Assembly (NCBI RefSeq): GCF_001189515.2
Contig: NZ_CP012069.2
Span: 2,418,001-2,482,000, forward strand
Direction of reading: 5' to 3'
From: Olsenella sp. oral taxon 807
GTDB taxonomy: Bacteria > Actinomycetota > Coriobacteriia > Coriobacteriales > Atopobiaceae
Length of the DNA: 64,000 bases
Of the stretch, positions 7,038 through 16,763 are shown one piece after another. The translations under genes and the position numbers were made by a program. Each line of letters opens with the position of its first letter. The first letter of the stretch is position 1. The notes below the pieces were generated by a model. It was not told the origin of the DNA, ran no database searches, and saw only the letters and a list, made by a program, of their open reading frames with translations.

Positions 7038-9737
7038 ATGTTCTGTCCTAACTGCGGAGCTCAATTGGAAGACGGTGCCACGTTCTGCACGCACTGCATA
7101 ACGGAGATAAAGCCACGGCAAAACCCGACGCCAACACCAGCCCAAGCGGGCGCTGCTCCACAGGCTCCTATGGGGCAACCGAGCGCAGGGCATGAGGCTC
7201 CTACGGCCCAGGGACCCATGTGGACGACTACGGCACAGTTTGGCACAGGCGTCCAAGGCACGCCAGCCCAACCGGGCGCACAGGCAGGCACAGCCCAGAC
7301 GGGCATGTGGGCGCAGGGGCCCACAACTACGCCGAGCACAGGGGCACCCGCGACCACGCCGGGCAGTGGGGCACAGGCAGGCCCAGGCGCGCCGACTCAG
7401 CCCAGCCCGTGGCCGCAGCGGGGCGCGGGCGCAGGTCCAAAGGCGCAGGCGGGCGCCTGGCAACCCTCGTCACAGCCCAAGGCACAGGCGGGCCCGGGCG
7501 CACCGGCGCAGCCCAGCCCGTGGCCGCAGCCGAGCGCGGGCGCAGGTCCAAAGCCGCAGGCGGGCACAGCCCAGACGGGCATGTGGGCGCAGGGGCCCAC
7601 GACTACGCCGAGCACAGGGGCACCCGCGACCACGCCGAGCAGCGGGGCACAGGCAGGCCCAAGCGCACCGGCACAACCCAGCCCGTGGCCGCAGCGGGGC
7701 GCGGGCGCAGGTCCAAAGGCGCAGGCGGGCGCCTGGCAACCCTCGTCACAGCCCAAGGCACAGGCGGGCCCGGGCGCACCGGCGCAGCCCAGCCCGTGGC
7801 CGCAGCCGAGCGCGGGCGCAGGTCCAAAGCCGCAGGCGGGCACAGCCCAGACGGGCATGTGGGCGCAGGGGCCCACGACTACGCCGAGCACAGGGGCACC
7901 CGCGACCACGCCGGGCAGCGGGGCACAGGCCAGCCCAGGCGCGCCGACCCAGCCCAGCCCGTGGCCGCAGTCGGGCGCGGGCGCAGGTCCAAAGCCGCAG
8001 GGCCCCTCAAGAATGGGTCCGCAGGCCACCACGGCCCCACCTGAGACAGGTACGCGGGGAGCCACAACTCCGAAAGCCCCCTCGAGCACAGGCACACAAC
8101 CGGACGCAAAAGCCCAGACAAACGCAACCTCCACAGCCCAGACGAGCGCAGATGAAGCACGGCCGAGTGCAAGCACTGAAGCCCAGCCAAGTCCCTGGAG
8201 GCCCGCACCCAAGACACGATCGAACGCCCTGACACAGGAGCGGAAAGCGCATTCATCTCTAAGTGCGTCCACGTCAGAGTCAGACGCCGATTCTCATGAC
8301 ATGCAGGAGCGAAAGGGCCCGTGGAGACCTGCCCCTAAGACGCCGATGAGTGCTCGGGCATGGGGTACACAGGCGCAGCCGGGCGCGGACGCAGGTCAAA
8401 AGGCGCAGCCGCAACCAAGCCCATGGGCACAGGCAGGGGCGGACACAGGTCCAAAGACAGAGGCACAGGCACGCCCCTGGGCGCAACCAGGCGCAAGCGC
8501 GCAGGCTCCCTCGAGCCTGAGCCCACATACCAGCACGACCCAGCCCTCAGGCACAGATGACCAAGCGATCGCGGCTCCGAAAGCCGAGCCAGACACGGGT
8601 ACACAGGATGCGCAGACGCACGCAAGCGAGTGGATGTCAACGCCCATAGCACGACCTAGCTCAAAGGCGCGAGACACACAGGCCCAACCGCCCACGGCCG
8701 CGCAGTCAAGTACCAGCCCCACGGGCGCGCAGACACGGCCGGGAGCGGGCACCCAAGCAGCGCAAACACCCACCATGAAGCTGCCGCAGGACTCGCCCAC
8801 CCCGGACCAAGCTACACCCTTTGGTACGCCGACGCAGTCCACGTGGCAGCCGACGTCTTCCCTCCCCGACCAGGCCATGCCAACCAACATGCCATCCAAG
8901 GATACGAACGCGCAGACGCGCAAGAGGGGGCGCGGTTCCCTCCTTGTGGCGGCACTCGCGCTCGTCGCCGTCATAGCTGCAGTCTGGTTTTTCGTTCTCC
9001 CCGCCATCTCCGGAACCGCAGCCAACGCTAAGATCTCGCAAGTGCTTACGGGAAGCGGCGACGTTAGTGCCGTCCTGCCAAACGCGATCTGCAAAAACGT
9101 TTCCGGGAACCAGCCCATGTACTTCTCGAACGAAGCGATGGCTCAGTTTATCACCAACAAGGCCAATGGCCTCGAGCGCCAAGCACCAAAGGATCTCGAC
9201 GGGCTCCTGCAACTGAGCGACCAAGAGCTTGACCAGCTCAATGGACAGTGGGCCCTTGCCAACTTCGATTACCGCAGTTCAAGCTCATCTACTCTCTCCG
9301 CATCGAGCACGGGCATCGTCGCATACATGACCGTCGTGAAGACCAGTGGACTCACAAGCCAGCAGCTTGTTGATACGATCCAGAAGTCCGGCCTCGACTT
9401 CGACCACGCGGGCGCGGTCGAAGTCACGACAATTGACTTGCAGCGCTTTATCGACTCCACCCCCATCAATGCCTATGTCGGTAACAGTAAGTACGGTCTC
9501 GACCTCTACGATATCGTGAGAGGCGACAAGATCTCCAACTACACGAAGGCAAAGAGCGTCCATACAGCTTTATTCACAGGCCGCGCAAGCATGGGGTGGG
9601 CCGTCTCGATAGAGTACGACAACTACAGCATCATCGTACTCCTAAGTGGCACACCTGAGGCTATTCAGGAGAGCAGCAACCTCAAGGGCTTCGCCGACCT
9701 GTACAACTCGATGCAGTCTGATTACTACGTGCGCTAG
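7038..9737 (+). CDS. Zinc-ribbon, Pro/Ala/Gln-rich repeat membrane protein
   Basis: An 899-residue protein. The ATG at 7038 follows an AAAGGGA ribosome site and gives the N-terminus MFCPNCGAQL, so the upstream TTG is ignored. The order is: an N-terminal zinc ribbon (CPNC..CTHC, residues 3-22); about 600 residues rich in Pro, Ala, Gln, Gly and Thr, including near-identical 92-residue repeats; one membrane helix (about 634-656, after a KRGRG stop-transfer-like basic run); and a 240-residue outer domain with no family I recognise. Orientation is probably cytoplasmic zinc ribbon and external C-terminus. Eighteen bases separate it from the ABC transporter gene, so the two likely form an operon. 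It shares its N-terminal ribbon with five proteins at 20.5-29.2 kb. Confidence 0.85.
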   Translation: MFCPNCGAQLEDGATFCTHCITEIKPRQNPTPTPAQAGAAPQAPMGQPSAGHEAPTAQGPMWTTTAQFGTGVQGTPAQPGAQAGTAQTGMWAQGPTTTPSTGAPATTPGSGAQAGPGAPTQPSPWPQRGAGAGPKAQAGAWQPSSQPKAQAGPGAPAQPSPWPQPSAGAGPKPQAGTAQTGMWAQGPTTTPSTGAPATTPSSGAQAGPSAPAQPSPWPQRGAGAGPKAQAGAWQPSSQPKAQAGPGAPAQPSPWPQPSAGAGPKPQAGTAQTGMWAQGPTTTPSTGAPATTPGSGAQASPGAPTQPSPWPQSGAGAGPKPQGPSRMGPQATTAPPETGTRGATTPKAPSSTGTQPDAKAQTNATSTAQTSADEARPSASTEAQPSPWRPAPKTRSNALTQERKAHSSLSASTSESDADSHDMQERKGPWRPAPKTPMSARAWGTQAQPGADAGQKAQPQPSPWAQAGADTGPKTEAQARPWAQPGASAQAPSSLSPHTSTTQPSGTDDQAIAAPKAEPDTGTQDAQTHASEWMSTPIARPSSKARDTQAQPPTAAQSSTSPTGAQTRPGAGTQAAQTPTMKLPQDSPTPDQATPFGTPTQSTWQPTSSLPDQAMPTNMPSKDTNAQTRKRGRGSLLVAALALVAVIAAVWFFVLPAISGTAANAKISQVLTGSGDVSAVLPNAICKNVSGNQPMYFSNEAMAQFITNKANGLERQAPKDLDGLLQLSDQELDQLNGQWALANFDYRSSSSSTLSASSTGIVAYMTVVKTSGLTSQQLVDTIQKSGLDFDHAGAVEVTTIDLQRFIDSTPINAYVGNSKYGLDLYDIVRGDKISNYTKAKSVHTALFTGRASMGWAVSIEYDNYSIIVLLSGTPEAIQESSNLKGFADLYNSMQSDYYVR
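7291..8000 (+). repeat. 276-bp in-frame tandem repeats inside the zinc-ribbon protein gene
   Basis: Copies begin at 7291, 7567 and 7843 with an exact 276-bp (92-codon) period; the third is partial, ending near 8000. The copies differ at only a few positions. Each encodes TGMWAQGPTTTPSTG and QPSPWPQ segments, and each holds smaller internal repeats of the QPSPWPQ motif. Confidence 0.9.
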
Positions 9738-9755
9738 AACACGAAAAGCGGGCCG

Positions 9756-12557
9756 ATGCTGCAAGCCACAGACATATGCAAGGGCTACGGGGAGCGCCTG
9801 GTCTTAGATCAGGTCTCCCTTTCCTTTACAGACACCGGTCTCGCCTGCATCTTGGGACGCTCGGGCTGCGGCAAGACAACGCTCCTCAATATCTTGGGTG
9901 GCCTCGAGGGCGACTTTGAGGGAGAACTCGAAATCGACGGCAGGTCCACGAGGGACTTTCTCGAGACAGACTGGGACAGGTACAGGGGACAAGACGTCGG
10001 CTTCGTGTTCCAAGACGCGTCTCTCATCGGCTATCTGAGCGTAGGCGACAACGTGCGCTGCGCCCTCGACCTCAAAAACATCAGCAGTCCTGAGGTCGAG
10101 GGTCCTGTCGGCGGTGATCCAGACGCAGCTGTGGCCCAGGCGCTCGAGGCTGTCGGTCTGGGAGACTTTCAGGACAGAATGCCCAGCGAGCTCTCGGGCG
10201 GGGAGACCCAGCGCGTCGCCATCGCCCGGGCCATAGTCAAGGGTCCGCGTATCCTGCTTGCAGACGAACCCACAGGTTCGCTTGACCTCGCGAGCGGGGA
10301 GGGCGTTATGTGCACCCTCTCCACCATCGCCCAAGACTGTCTCGTCGTTATCGTGACGCATGACCAGGGGCTTGCCGAGCGCTACGCCGATCGCATCATC
10401 AGGCTGGGAGAGGGTACGGTCGAGAGCGACCTGACTCGGTCCGGGCCAGTGTCCGACGCCTGCGGGTCGCGCGCGGCAAAGGCTGACGACGCAGGTGATG
10501 GGGGCCTTGGGGGCCTAAGGCACCCGAGGCATCCGGGGCACGCTGGCATGTTTGCCCGTCTCATACGACAGCACTTGGGTAACAAGCTCCAACGCGCGCT
10601 CATCACGCTACTCGTCGCAACCATAGGCATCACGGGCACGGGCCTGACCTTTGCCGTCCAGAGCGGGGCACACGCCTACATGGACCGCATAGGCATCGCC
10701 TCCTTAGCCAGCAACCCGCTGGTCCTCAGACAGAACGGCACGCAGGCGTCGCTCGTGGGCGTCGCGCTCAGTGCCCTTGACACGCTCCATGGCAACGACC
10801 AGCAAGGCGGTGATGCCCCCAGCGAGGTGACGCTCAGCCATGTGGCCCAGAAGGTTGCGGCAACAGCCCTCGCGCACAGCAAGAAGAGCGACCTCGAGCA
10901 GTTCATGCGCTACGTGGACTCAGACCGTTCGCACATCCGGCAGAATGCCTATGACGTCCAGCGCCACTATGACGTCGGCATCAACCTCTATGACGCCAAC
11001 GGTAGGCAGATCGTCCAGGATGGCAGGGTGACCATCCTCGACAACCTCTCGCTTGATCACATCTTTGGCAAGGATGGTGAGAGGGCCGTCTCGGACATCC
11101 TGCCTGACGCAGCGTCGCTACTGCGCGAGATCCCCTACAACGAGGAAACGGGCGCCAGTCCCTACGAGGTCATGGCCGGCCACATGCCCAACTCCTACGA
11201 CGAAGCCGTCATCATCTGCGACCATGACGGACGCGTGTCCGACTACTTCGCCTATGCCACTGGCTTGGCAGACCTCGAGGGCATCCGCGAGGTGTCCGTT
11301 GACCTTATGATGGGCAAGGATGTCCGCATCCCGGGCCTTGATGACGCATATTCCTTCGAGAGGCTGTTGGGACTCGAGTTTGACATCGTGCCCCAGAGCG
11401 ACTACTACTACAAGGGTGACGGAGGCTGGGACCTTGCCAATGGCAACGCCAGACGCATGAAGGACGTCCTCGCAAGCGCCCCGAAACTCAGGATCGTCGG
11501 CGTCGTACGTGCATCTGACAAGATAGCCAGCGTCCCCGAGGTAGGCGCCATAGGCTACAGTTCCAAGCTTATCCCATGGGTCATAGATCACAACAGCTCG
11601 AGCGAGATAGCGCGTCAGCAGGCGGGCAGCCCCAACGTGGACGTCTTCACCGGAGTGGACTTCGCGTCCGAGTCGAGGGGTTCCAACCGCGCGATAGAGG
11701 CAGAGCGTACCAGAAATGCGCTTCTCTCGGCCATCGACAGCTCCCTGCTCTCGCAAAGAAAGCTCGACTACCTCAAGAGCCTCAATGACGAGCAGGTCAT
11801 GGCCTTGGGCGATCGCTTTAAGGACTACTTTGACGCCTCAGGCAGACTCTATGTGTCGCAGGATGACGTGCGCAAGGTCGCCGCGCTTCCTGATGACCAG
11901 TTCACAGCCATCATCGAGTCATATGCACCCGCAACCCTGAATCATGCCTATCAAGAGAACATGGACAAGCTCGGTGTGGCCGACTTATACGAACCGACAT
12001 CAATCCAGATCTTCCCATCGAGCGTGGAGGGGCGCGAGCAAATCATCAGTGAGCTTGACTCCTATAACGCCACCCTCGCAGACGGTGAGGTACCCGTGAC
12101 CTATGCCAGCCTCAACCAGGCCGAGGTCGATCAGGTAACGAGCGTCATCAGCCTCGTGAGCTGGGCACTGATCATCCTCATGATCTTGGCCTTGGGACTG
12201 AGCGCCATCATGATCTTTTCGGTGACATCCGTGGCTGTCATCGAACGGCGGCGAGAGATCGGCATCCTGCGTGCGCTGGGAGCATCGAGGCGTGATGTCG
12301 TCTTACTGTTCTGCTGGGAAAACGTAACCGTGGGGATGTGCGCGGGCATCCTCGGCGCACTCTTTGCCCTGTTGCTGTCTGTCCCGCTGTCCCTCGTCAT
12401 CCAAAGTCTGACGAAAGAGGCAGCTCTGGTATCCCCCTCACCGCTTATCATCCCCGTCTCGGTGGTAGTGGGAATGACGTTAAGTCTCGTCTCGGGTCTT
12501 ACGCCCACCTTGCGTGCGACACAGACGGACCCTGCCCACGCGCTCAGGCAGGGCTGA
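9756..12557 (+). CDS. ABC transporter, fused ATPase and FtsX/MacB-type permease
   Basis: A 933-residue fusion. Residues 1-230 are a LolD/MacB-type ATPase with Walker A (GRSGCGKTT, about 34-42), signature LSGGE and Walker B (ILLADEPTGS). The permease half starts with a helix near 290-310. A large extracytoplasmic domain of about 450 residues follows. Three C-terminal helices (about 795-920) carry the FtsX core, including RRREIGILRALGASRRDV. Such mechanotransmission transporters export peptides or lipoproteins, or act in envelope signalling; no solute can be read from the sequence. Following the zinc-ribbon protein gene by 18 bp suggests that protein is its partner. Confidence 0.9.
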   Translation: MLQATDICKGYGERLVLDQVSLSFTDTGLACILGRSGCGKTTLLNILGGLEGDFEGELEIDGRSTRDFLETDWDRYRGQDVGFVFQDASLIGYLSVGDNVRCALDLKNISSPEVEGPVGGDPDAAVAQALEAVGLGDFQDRMPSELSGGETQRVAIARAIVKGPRILLADEPTGSLDLASGEGVMCTLSTIAQDCLVVIVTHDQGLAERYADRIIRLGEGTVESDLTRSGPVSDACGSRAAKADDAGDGGLGGLRHPRHPGHAGMFARLIRQHLGNKLQRALITLLVATIGITGTGLTFAVQSGAHAYMDRIGIASLASNPLVLRQNGTQASLVGVALSALDTLHGNDQQGGDAPSEVTLSHVAQKVAATALAHSKKSDLEQFMRYVDSDRSHIRQNAYDVQRHYDVGINLYDANGRQIVQDGRVTILDNLSLDHIFGKDGERAVSDILPDAASLLREIPYNEETGASPYEVMAGHMPNSYDEAVIICDHDGRVSDYFAYATGLADLEGIREVSVDLMMGKDVRIPGLDDAYSFERLLGLEFDIVPQSDYYYKGDGGWDLANGNARRMKDVLASAPKLRIVGVVRASDKIASVPEVGAIGYSSKLIPWVIDHNSSSEIARQQAGSPNVDVFTGVDFASESRGSNRAIEAERTRNALLSAIDSSLLSQRKLDYLKSLNDEQVMALGDRFKDYFDASGRLYVSQDDVRKVAALPDDQFTAIIESYAPATLNHAYQENMDKLGVADLYEPTSIQIFPSSVEGREQIISELDSYNATLADGEVPVTYASLNQAEVDQVTSVISLVSWALIILMILALGLSAIMIFSVTSVAVIERRREIGILRALGASRRDVVLLFCWENVTVGMCAGILGALFALLLSVPLSLVIQSLTKEAALVSPSPLIIPVSVVVGMTLSLVSGLTPTLRATQTDPAHALRQG

Positions 12558-12639
12558 CGCACGGGACTGACCTAAGTTCACCTACAACTCGCCGAGGACC
12601 CACCCGAGAAGCTTACCTCTCCGGGCAAACTCCAGGCAA

Positions 12640-12679
12640 AGTTCCCGGGCGGCTGCCCTTGGACTGCCGCCCGGGAACT
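12640..12679. terminator. Strong hairpin between convergent genes
   Basis: A perfect 14-bp inverted repeat, AGTTCCCGGGCGGC and GCCGCCCGGGAACT, with a 12-base loop. It lies five bases beyond the rpmE stop and about 80 bases beyond the ABC transporter stop, so it can end transcription from both sides. No long U-run follows on either strand. Confidence 0.75.
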
Positions 12680-12684
12680 CATGG

Positions 12685-13146
12685 CTACTCTGCGGAGGTC
12701 TCCTCAACGGGCGCGACCTCGGTCGTCGCCTCGGTGGCCTCCACAGCTCCGGCCTCGGGTGCCTCGGGAGCCTTGGCAGCGTCCGCCTCAACAGTCTTGG
12801 CCTCGGACCTCTTGGCGTACTCAGCGGCACGCTTGGCCTTCTCGGCAGCCTTGGCCTCCTTGGCGGCCTTCTTCGCGGCAGCAGCCTCGGCGGCCTTCGC
12901 GGCCTTCTCGGCCTTGGCCTCCTGGGCCCTCTTGAGCTGGGCTGCGGCGGCACCACCAAACTTGTCAGAGAAGCGCTGGACACGCCCACCGGTGTCAACA
13001 AGCTTCTGCTGGCCGGTGTAGAAGGGATGGCACTTGTCACAGAGATCTATGGTCATCTCGCTCTTCGTGGAGCGGGTGACCCAGGTGTTGCCACAGGTGC
13101 AACGAACGGTGCATTCCACGTACTTGGGATGGATACCTTGCTTCAT
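12685..13146 (-). CDS. rpmE: 50S ribosomal protein L31 with long C-terminal extension
   Basis: A 153-residue protein, about twice the normal L31 length. Residues 1-70 are a zinc-type L31 ([19 protein letters not shown]) with the four ligands C16, C18, C36 and C39. Residues 66-153 are a low-complexity tail: Ala/Lys/Glu helix repeats first, then an acidic Glu/Ala/Thr/Val stretch. The ATG is preceded by AAGGGAG. The tail is probably a solvent-exposed helix; its role is unknown. The zinc-type L31 is usually replaced by a Cys-free paralogue under zinc starvation in actinobacteria; no such paralogue is in the window. Confidence 0.93.
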   Translation of the reverse strand: MKQGIHPKYVECTVRCTCGNTWVTRSTKSEMTIDLCDKCHPFYTGQQKLVDTGGRVQRFSDKFGGAAAAQLKRAQEAKAEKAAKAAEAAAAKKAAKEAKAAEKAKRAAEYAKRSEAKTVEADAAKAPEAPEAGAVEATEATTEVAPVEETSAE

Positions 13147-13166
13147 GTTTGGAACTCCCTTGGTTG

Positions 13167-13185
13167 GCCTGGTTTCCGACCAGGC
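13167..13185 (-). promoter_or_regulatory. Leader hairpin upstream of rpmE
   Basis: The RNA of the rpmE strand folds a perfect 7-bp stem, GCCUGGU and ACCAGGC, with a 5-base loop, ending about 20 bases before the start codon. Actinobacterial rpmE leaders often carry an autoregulatory L31-binding RNA element; whether this hairpin belongs to that family needs a covariance-model comparison. Confidence 0.4.
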
Positions 13186-13378
13186 GAGGATGGTACGCCC
13201 TTGGGGCCTTCCCTTAGGCTTCGAGCCGTATCACTGTATCAGATTTGTTCGCTCATGCCGATGCAGACGTAGTCAGATTGTGAAGACGGGGTGCAGAGCG
13301 CTAAGCTAGACGCAAAACAGAAGCGCTCTTGATCACCTGGCGCCGGCACGTGGCGCCCCGCACTGGTTGGAGACCAGC

Positions 13379-14182
13379 ATGCTTCTTACAGTGGACATCG
13401 GCAACACGCAGACGACGCTTGGGCTCTTTAATGAGGCAGGACAGCTCCTGCGTCAGTGGCGCATGGCATCGGACAAGACCGACACGGCTGACGAGCTGCA
13501 CGAGAGGCTCTTCGGCTACTTTTTGATGCTTGGCCTCGACCTCGCGGACGTGAGGCACGTGGCCATTGCCAGCGTCGTGCCCGTGCTGACACGAGAGTGG
13601 CACTACATGCTCGGCCATATCCTCGAGCAAGAGGACGTGCTCACGGTAGATGCGACGCGCGACTGCGGGATCAAGATCGCCATGCCAGACCCGCGCCAGG
13701 TCGGTGCCGACCGCATCGCCAACGCAGTGGCTGCGCGGGCATCCTATGGGGCGCCGGTCATCGTAGTCGACTTTGGAACGGCAACGAACATCGACGTCGT
13801 AGATGGGCGCGGTGCCTTTCGGGGAGGTGCCATCATGCCGGGCCTCATGCTCTCGGCGCGCGCGCTCTTCTCGCAGGCGGCACGCCTCTCGAGCGTGAGC
13901 CTCGTCGTGCCAGCGCACGCTTTGGGCACCGACACCGAGACGGCCGTGCAGTCAGGGATAGTGATAGGTGCGGCAGCGCAGGCGGAGGGTCTTGTCAGGC
14001 GCATCATAGATGAGCTAAGAGCGGAGGATCCCGGACTGAGCAAGGTGCCAATCGTGGGCACTGGGGGCCTCGTGCGGGAGATCGCGCGGGCGACAAATCT
14101 GTTTGATGCCCTCGATCCCGACCTCACCGTACGGGGCATCTACCAGATATGGGAGCATCGCGCCAAGAAACGCGAGGGCTAG
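13379..14182 (+). CDS. coaX: Type III pantothenate kinase
   Basis: A 267-residue enzyme phosphorylating pantothenate, the first step of coenzyme A synthesis, in the cytoplasm. MLLTVDIGNTQTTLGLF is the CoaX phosphate-1 motif. Further signatures are ADRIANAVAA, VVDFGTATNID and GGAIMPGL. The GGAG at 13369-13372 is six bases before the ATG at 13379, so the upstream in-frame TTG (13367) is not used. Divergent from rpmE. Confidence 0.95.
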   Translation: MLLTVDIGNTQTTLGLFNEAGQLLRQWRMASDKTDTADELHERLFGYFLMLGLDLADVRHVAIASVVPVLTREWHYMLGHILEQEDVLTVDATRDCGIKIAMPDPRQVGADRIANAVAARASYGAPVIVVDFGTATNIDVVDGRGAFRGGAIMPGLMLSARALFSQAARLSSVSLVVPAHALGTDTETAVQSGIVIGAAAQAEGLVRRIIDELRAEDPGLSKVPIVGTGGLVREIARATNLFDALDPDLTVRGIYQIWEHRAKKREG

Positions 14183-14259
14183 GCTGGTAGGGGTGCACGG
14201 CAGGCCCTGTCCACCCGGTCACACCTGAACCGCCGCCACCGCACCCATCGCGACCCTCG

Positions 14260-15711
14260 CTACTCCTCCCGCCAATCGAGCTCACCCAGCTCGGAGACCA
14301 CATGGCCCACACGCTCCTCTGGAGCATAGACGGGAACGCCCGCATGCATCAGGAAGCGCACCGGATCATGCAGGAGATCCTCCATCGGGACGAGAACGTA
14401 GTCCCTCTCGCCCAGATGCGGATGGGGCAGCGTGAGCCTCTTGCCCGCATGCTGCTCCCCCTCGACGAAGACGAGGTCACAGTCAATGGTGCGAGGCCCG
14501 TGACCGGCGAGCTTGGGATCGCGCACACGCTTGAGCTCATCCTCCACGCCAAGCAGGGCATCGAGCAGCACGAGCGGATGGAGCTCCGTGCGAATCTCCG
14601 CCACGGCGTTGGCAACCGGCGTCGCGATGTTGTAGGCCGGCTCGGTCTCGTACGCACGGCTCACCAGAACAACCCGGGTAAGCGGAATCTTGTTGATGAG
14701 CTTGACCGCATGGGTAAGGTTACCCACGCGGTCACCAACGTTCGACCCAAGTGACACGAAGGCCTGACGCGCATCAGCCTTGGCGACGGACCAGTAGCCA
14801 TTGATGGCCTGCACCGTCGCCGCAACGTCATGCACACGCACGATACGCGAGCCGTCCTCTATGGCAGAGAGGCACATGCCGACGCTGGCCGCATCCCGCT
14901 CCCGTGCCTCCCGGATGCCCGACACCGCACCGACCGAGCGCTTGCGCGAGAGGGCAGTGATGACCGGATAGCCCATGGAGACGAGCTTTCTCGTGGCTCG
15001 CTCGATGACGATGTCCTCATCGGCAGACTTGTCAAAGCCAGGACCGGGGTCTATACAGATGCGATCGTGACTCACGCCGGCACGCATGAGCGTGCGGGCC
15101 TGGTCGCCCAGAAAGCCCATGACCTCACGCATGAGAGGGGCCTCCTCGGGCAGGGTGAAGCGGCGCGTGCTGGTGGGTACCGTGCGCGGCTGTACCGGGC
15201 GACGCGAACGGAGGCGCGGGGAGTCGAGCGTCACGGAACGACGGGTACTCACGCCCCTGATCTTGCTCCAATGCATGATGATACAACCGCAGTTCGACTC
15301 GGCCGCCACGCGCGCCATTGCAGGATCACTAAAGCCCGAGACGTCGTTGATGATGGAGACACCAAGACGCACCGCAATCTTGGCGATGGCGGCATGACGG
15401 GTGTCAATGGACACGATCGCCGTGGGAGCCTCCGCGAGGATACCGCGAATGACGGGAATGACGCGATTGCCCTCCTCCTCGGGATCTACGGGCGTATGAC
15501 CCGGACGCGTTGACTCACCGCCCACGTCGATGATATCGGCGCCCTCATCGAGCATCTGGAGCGCCCGGGCAATGGCCGCCTGCGGATCGAGGTTCTCCCC
15601 ACCATCCGAGAAGGAATCTGGCGTGACGTTAAGGATGCCCATGACGCGCGGACGCGTCAGTGACAGCTCATGTCTGCCACAGCACCAGATTGAGTAATCC
15701 TCTCGAAGCAT
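14260..15711 (-). CDS. folP-folK: Fusion: dihydropteroate synthase + HPPK
   Basis: A 483-residue folate enzyme. The N-terminal half is dihydropteroate synthase (GILNVTPDSFSDGG near 25-38, DVGGESTRPG, INDVSGFSDP, DPGPGFDKS), the target of sulfonamides. The C-terminal part (from about 316) is HPPK, which pyrophosphorylates hydroxymethyl-dihydropterin (FVSLGSNVGDR, DCDLVF, LTLPHPHLGERDYVLVP). This places two successive steps in one chain, though in order FolP then FolK. An Arg-rich loop of about 40 residues interrupts the FolP barrel after GCIIMHWSK. A GTG at 15771 opens the frame, but GGGAGG lies eight bases before the ATG at 15711. Confidence 0.93.
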   Translation of the reverse strand: MLREDYSIWCCGRHELSLTRPRVMGILNVTPDSFSDGGENLDPQAAIARALQMLDEGADIIDVGGESTRPGHTPVDPEEEGNRVIPVIRGILAEAPTAIVSIDTRHAAIAKIAVRLGVSIINDVSGFSDPAMARVAAESNCGCIIMHWSKIRGVSTRRSVTLDSPRLRSRRPVQPRTVPTSTRRFTLPEEAPLMREVMGFLGDQARTLMRAGVSHDRICIDPGPGFDKSADEDIVIERATRKLVSMGYPVITALSRKRSVGAVSGIREARERDAASVGMCLSAIEDGSRIVRVHDVAATVQAINGYWSVAKADARQAFVSLGSNVGDRVGNLTHAVKLINKIPLTRVVLVSRAYETEPAYNIATPVANAVAEIRTELHPLVLLDALLGVEDELKRVRDPKLAGHGPRTIDCDLVFVEGEQHAGKRLTLPHPHLGERDYVLVPMEDLLHDPVRFLMHAGVPVYAPEERVGHVVSELGELDWREE

Positions 15712-15863
15712 GGGTCGAACCTCCCGGGGCAAGGATGCCGCGCACCGTGCACAACAGCACAATTGTCTCACTGATTGTAGCCTCTTACACCCCTATCGCA
15801 AAATCACGATGCCCCGGACCACCTCACGCCCATTCGACGCGAGCCACGCGCGCATGCCCGTCA

Positions 15864-16607
15864 CTACCAATCGAACGCCCCTGCGATGTCACAGTCGCAC
15901 ACGAGGTCTGCCCGACCATCCTGCGGGGTTCCCCCCATGTTGCATATCACGAGGTCATCCCCAGAGAAGTACTGCACGAGCCCTGCGGCCGGATACACGA
16001 CGAGCGACGTCCCGCCGATGATTAGCATGTCACAGTGCGAGATGGCGTCCACTGCAGCCACGATGTCCCTCTCGTCGAGCGCCTCCTCATAGAGCACCAC
16101 GTCGGGCTTCACGCGACCGCCACAACTCTCGCAGACAGGCACACCCTCGGTTGACAGCACCCATTCCTGCGAGTAGACGGTACCGCAGCTCTGGCAGACG
16201 TTGCGGTGTGTTGAGCCATGCAGCTCTATCACGTGCTTGGAGCCCGCCGCCTGGTGCAGGCCATCGATGTTTTGCGTGATGACGGCGCTCAGCTTGCCCT
16301 CAGCCTCGAGCTGAGCGAGCTTCTTGTGCGCCTGGTTGGGGCGGGCCTCGGGCGCGCACATCATCTTGCGGTAGAAGTCGAAGAACTCCTCGGGGTGTTG
16401 CAGGTAGAAGTGGTGACTCAGCAGCTCCTCGGGCGAGTAGCTAGTCGAGAAGTGCTGGTTGTAGAGGCCGGAGGGACTCCTGAAGTCGGGTATGCCGCTT
16501 GCCGTCGAGACACCCGCACCACCAAAGAAAACCACGTCTTTCGCCCGCTCGACCCTCTCTTTGAGCTGCTTTGCCGCCTCGGCCGCGTTGGTGATCGTCT
16601 GTGCCAT
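15864..16607 (-). CDS. NAD-dependent protein deacylase, sirtuin family
   Basis: A 247-residue Sir2/CobB-type enzyme that removes acyl groups from lysines using NAD. Visible motifs are [16 protein letters not shown] (NAD binding), [13 protein letters not shown], the catalytic His in ELHGST, and four zinc Cys in two pairs (CQSC and CESC). The length is typical. A GGGAGG ribosome site precedes the ATG. It lies between folP-folK on the same strand and the divergent patatin gene. Confidence 0.95.
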   Translation of the reverse strand: MAQTITNAAEAAKQLKERVERAKDVVFFGGAGVSTASGIPDFRSPSGLYNQHFSTSYSPEELLSHHFYLQHPEEFFDFYRKMMCAPEARPNQAHKKLAQLEAEGKLSAVITQNIDGLHQAAGSKHVIELHGSTHRNVCQSCGTVYSQEWVLSTEGVPVCESCGGRVKPDVVLYEEALDERDIVAAVDAISHCDMLIIGGTSLVVYPAAGLVQYFSGDDLVICNMGGTPQDGRADLVCDCDIAGAFDW

Positions 16608-16763
16608 ACCTGCCTCCCGTCATAGCCTTCACTTCCAGTATCCTACCGCGCCTCGTGCGAGCGCGTCGCGGGCATTCGACGGTTTTGCGCAGACGGCAGC
16701 CCCCTCGTCGAGGAAATTGGGGAAACTGTAGACAACAAGACCGAGGAAAAGAGGCCTTATCCC

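Noticed and set aside
7192-8232. A 346-residue Arg/Ala-rich frame and its antisense partners
   Set aside because: Out-of-frame readings of the GC-rich repeats in the zinc-ribbon gene.
15700-15735. T-loop-like GGTTCGACC suggesting a tRNA
   Set aside because: No cloverleaf fits around it; it is the ribosome-site region of folP-folK.
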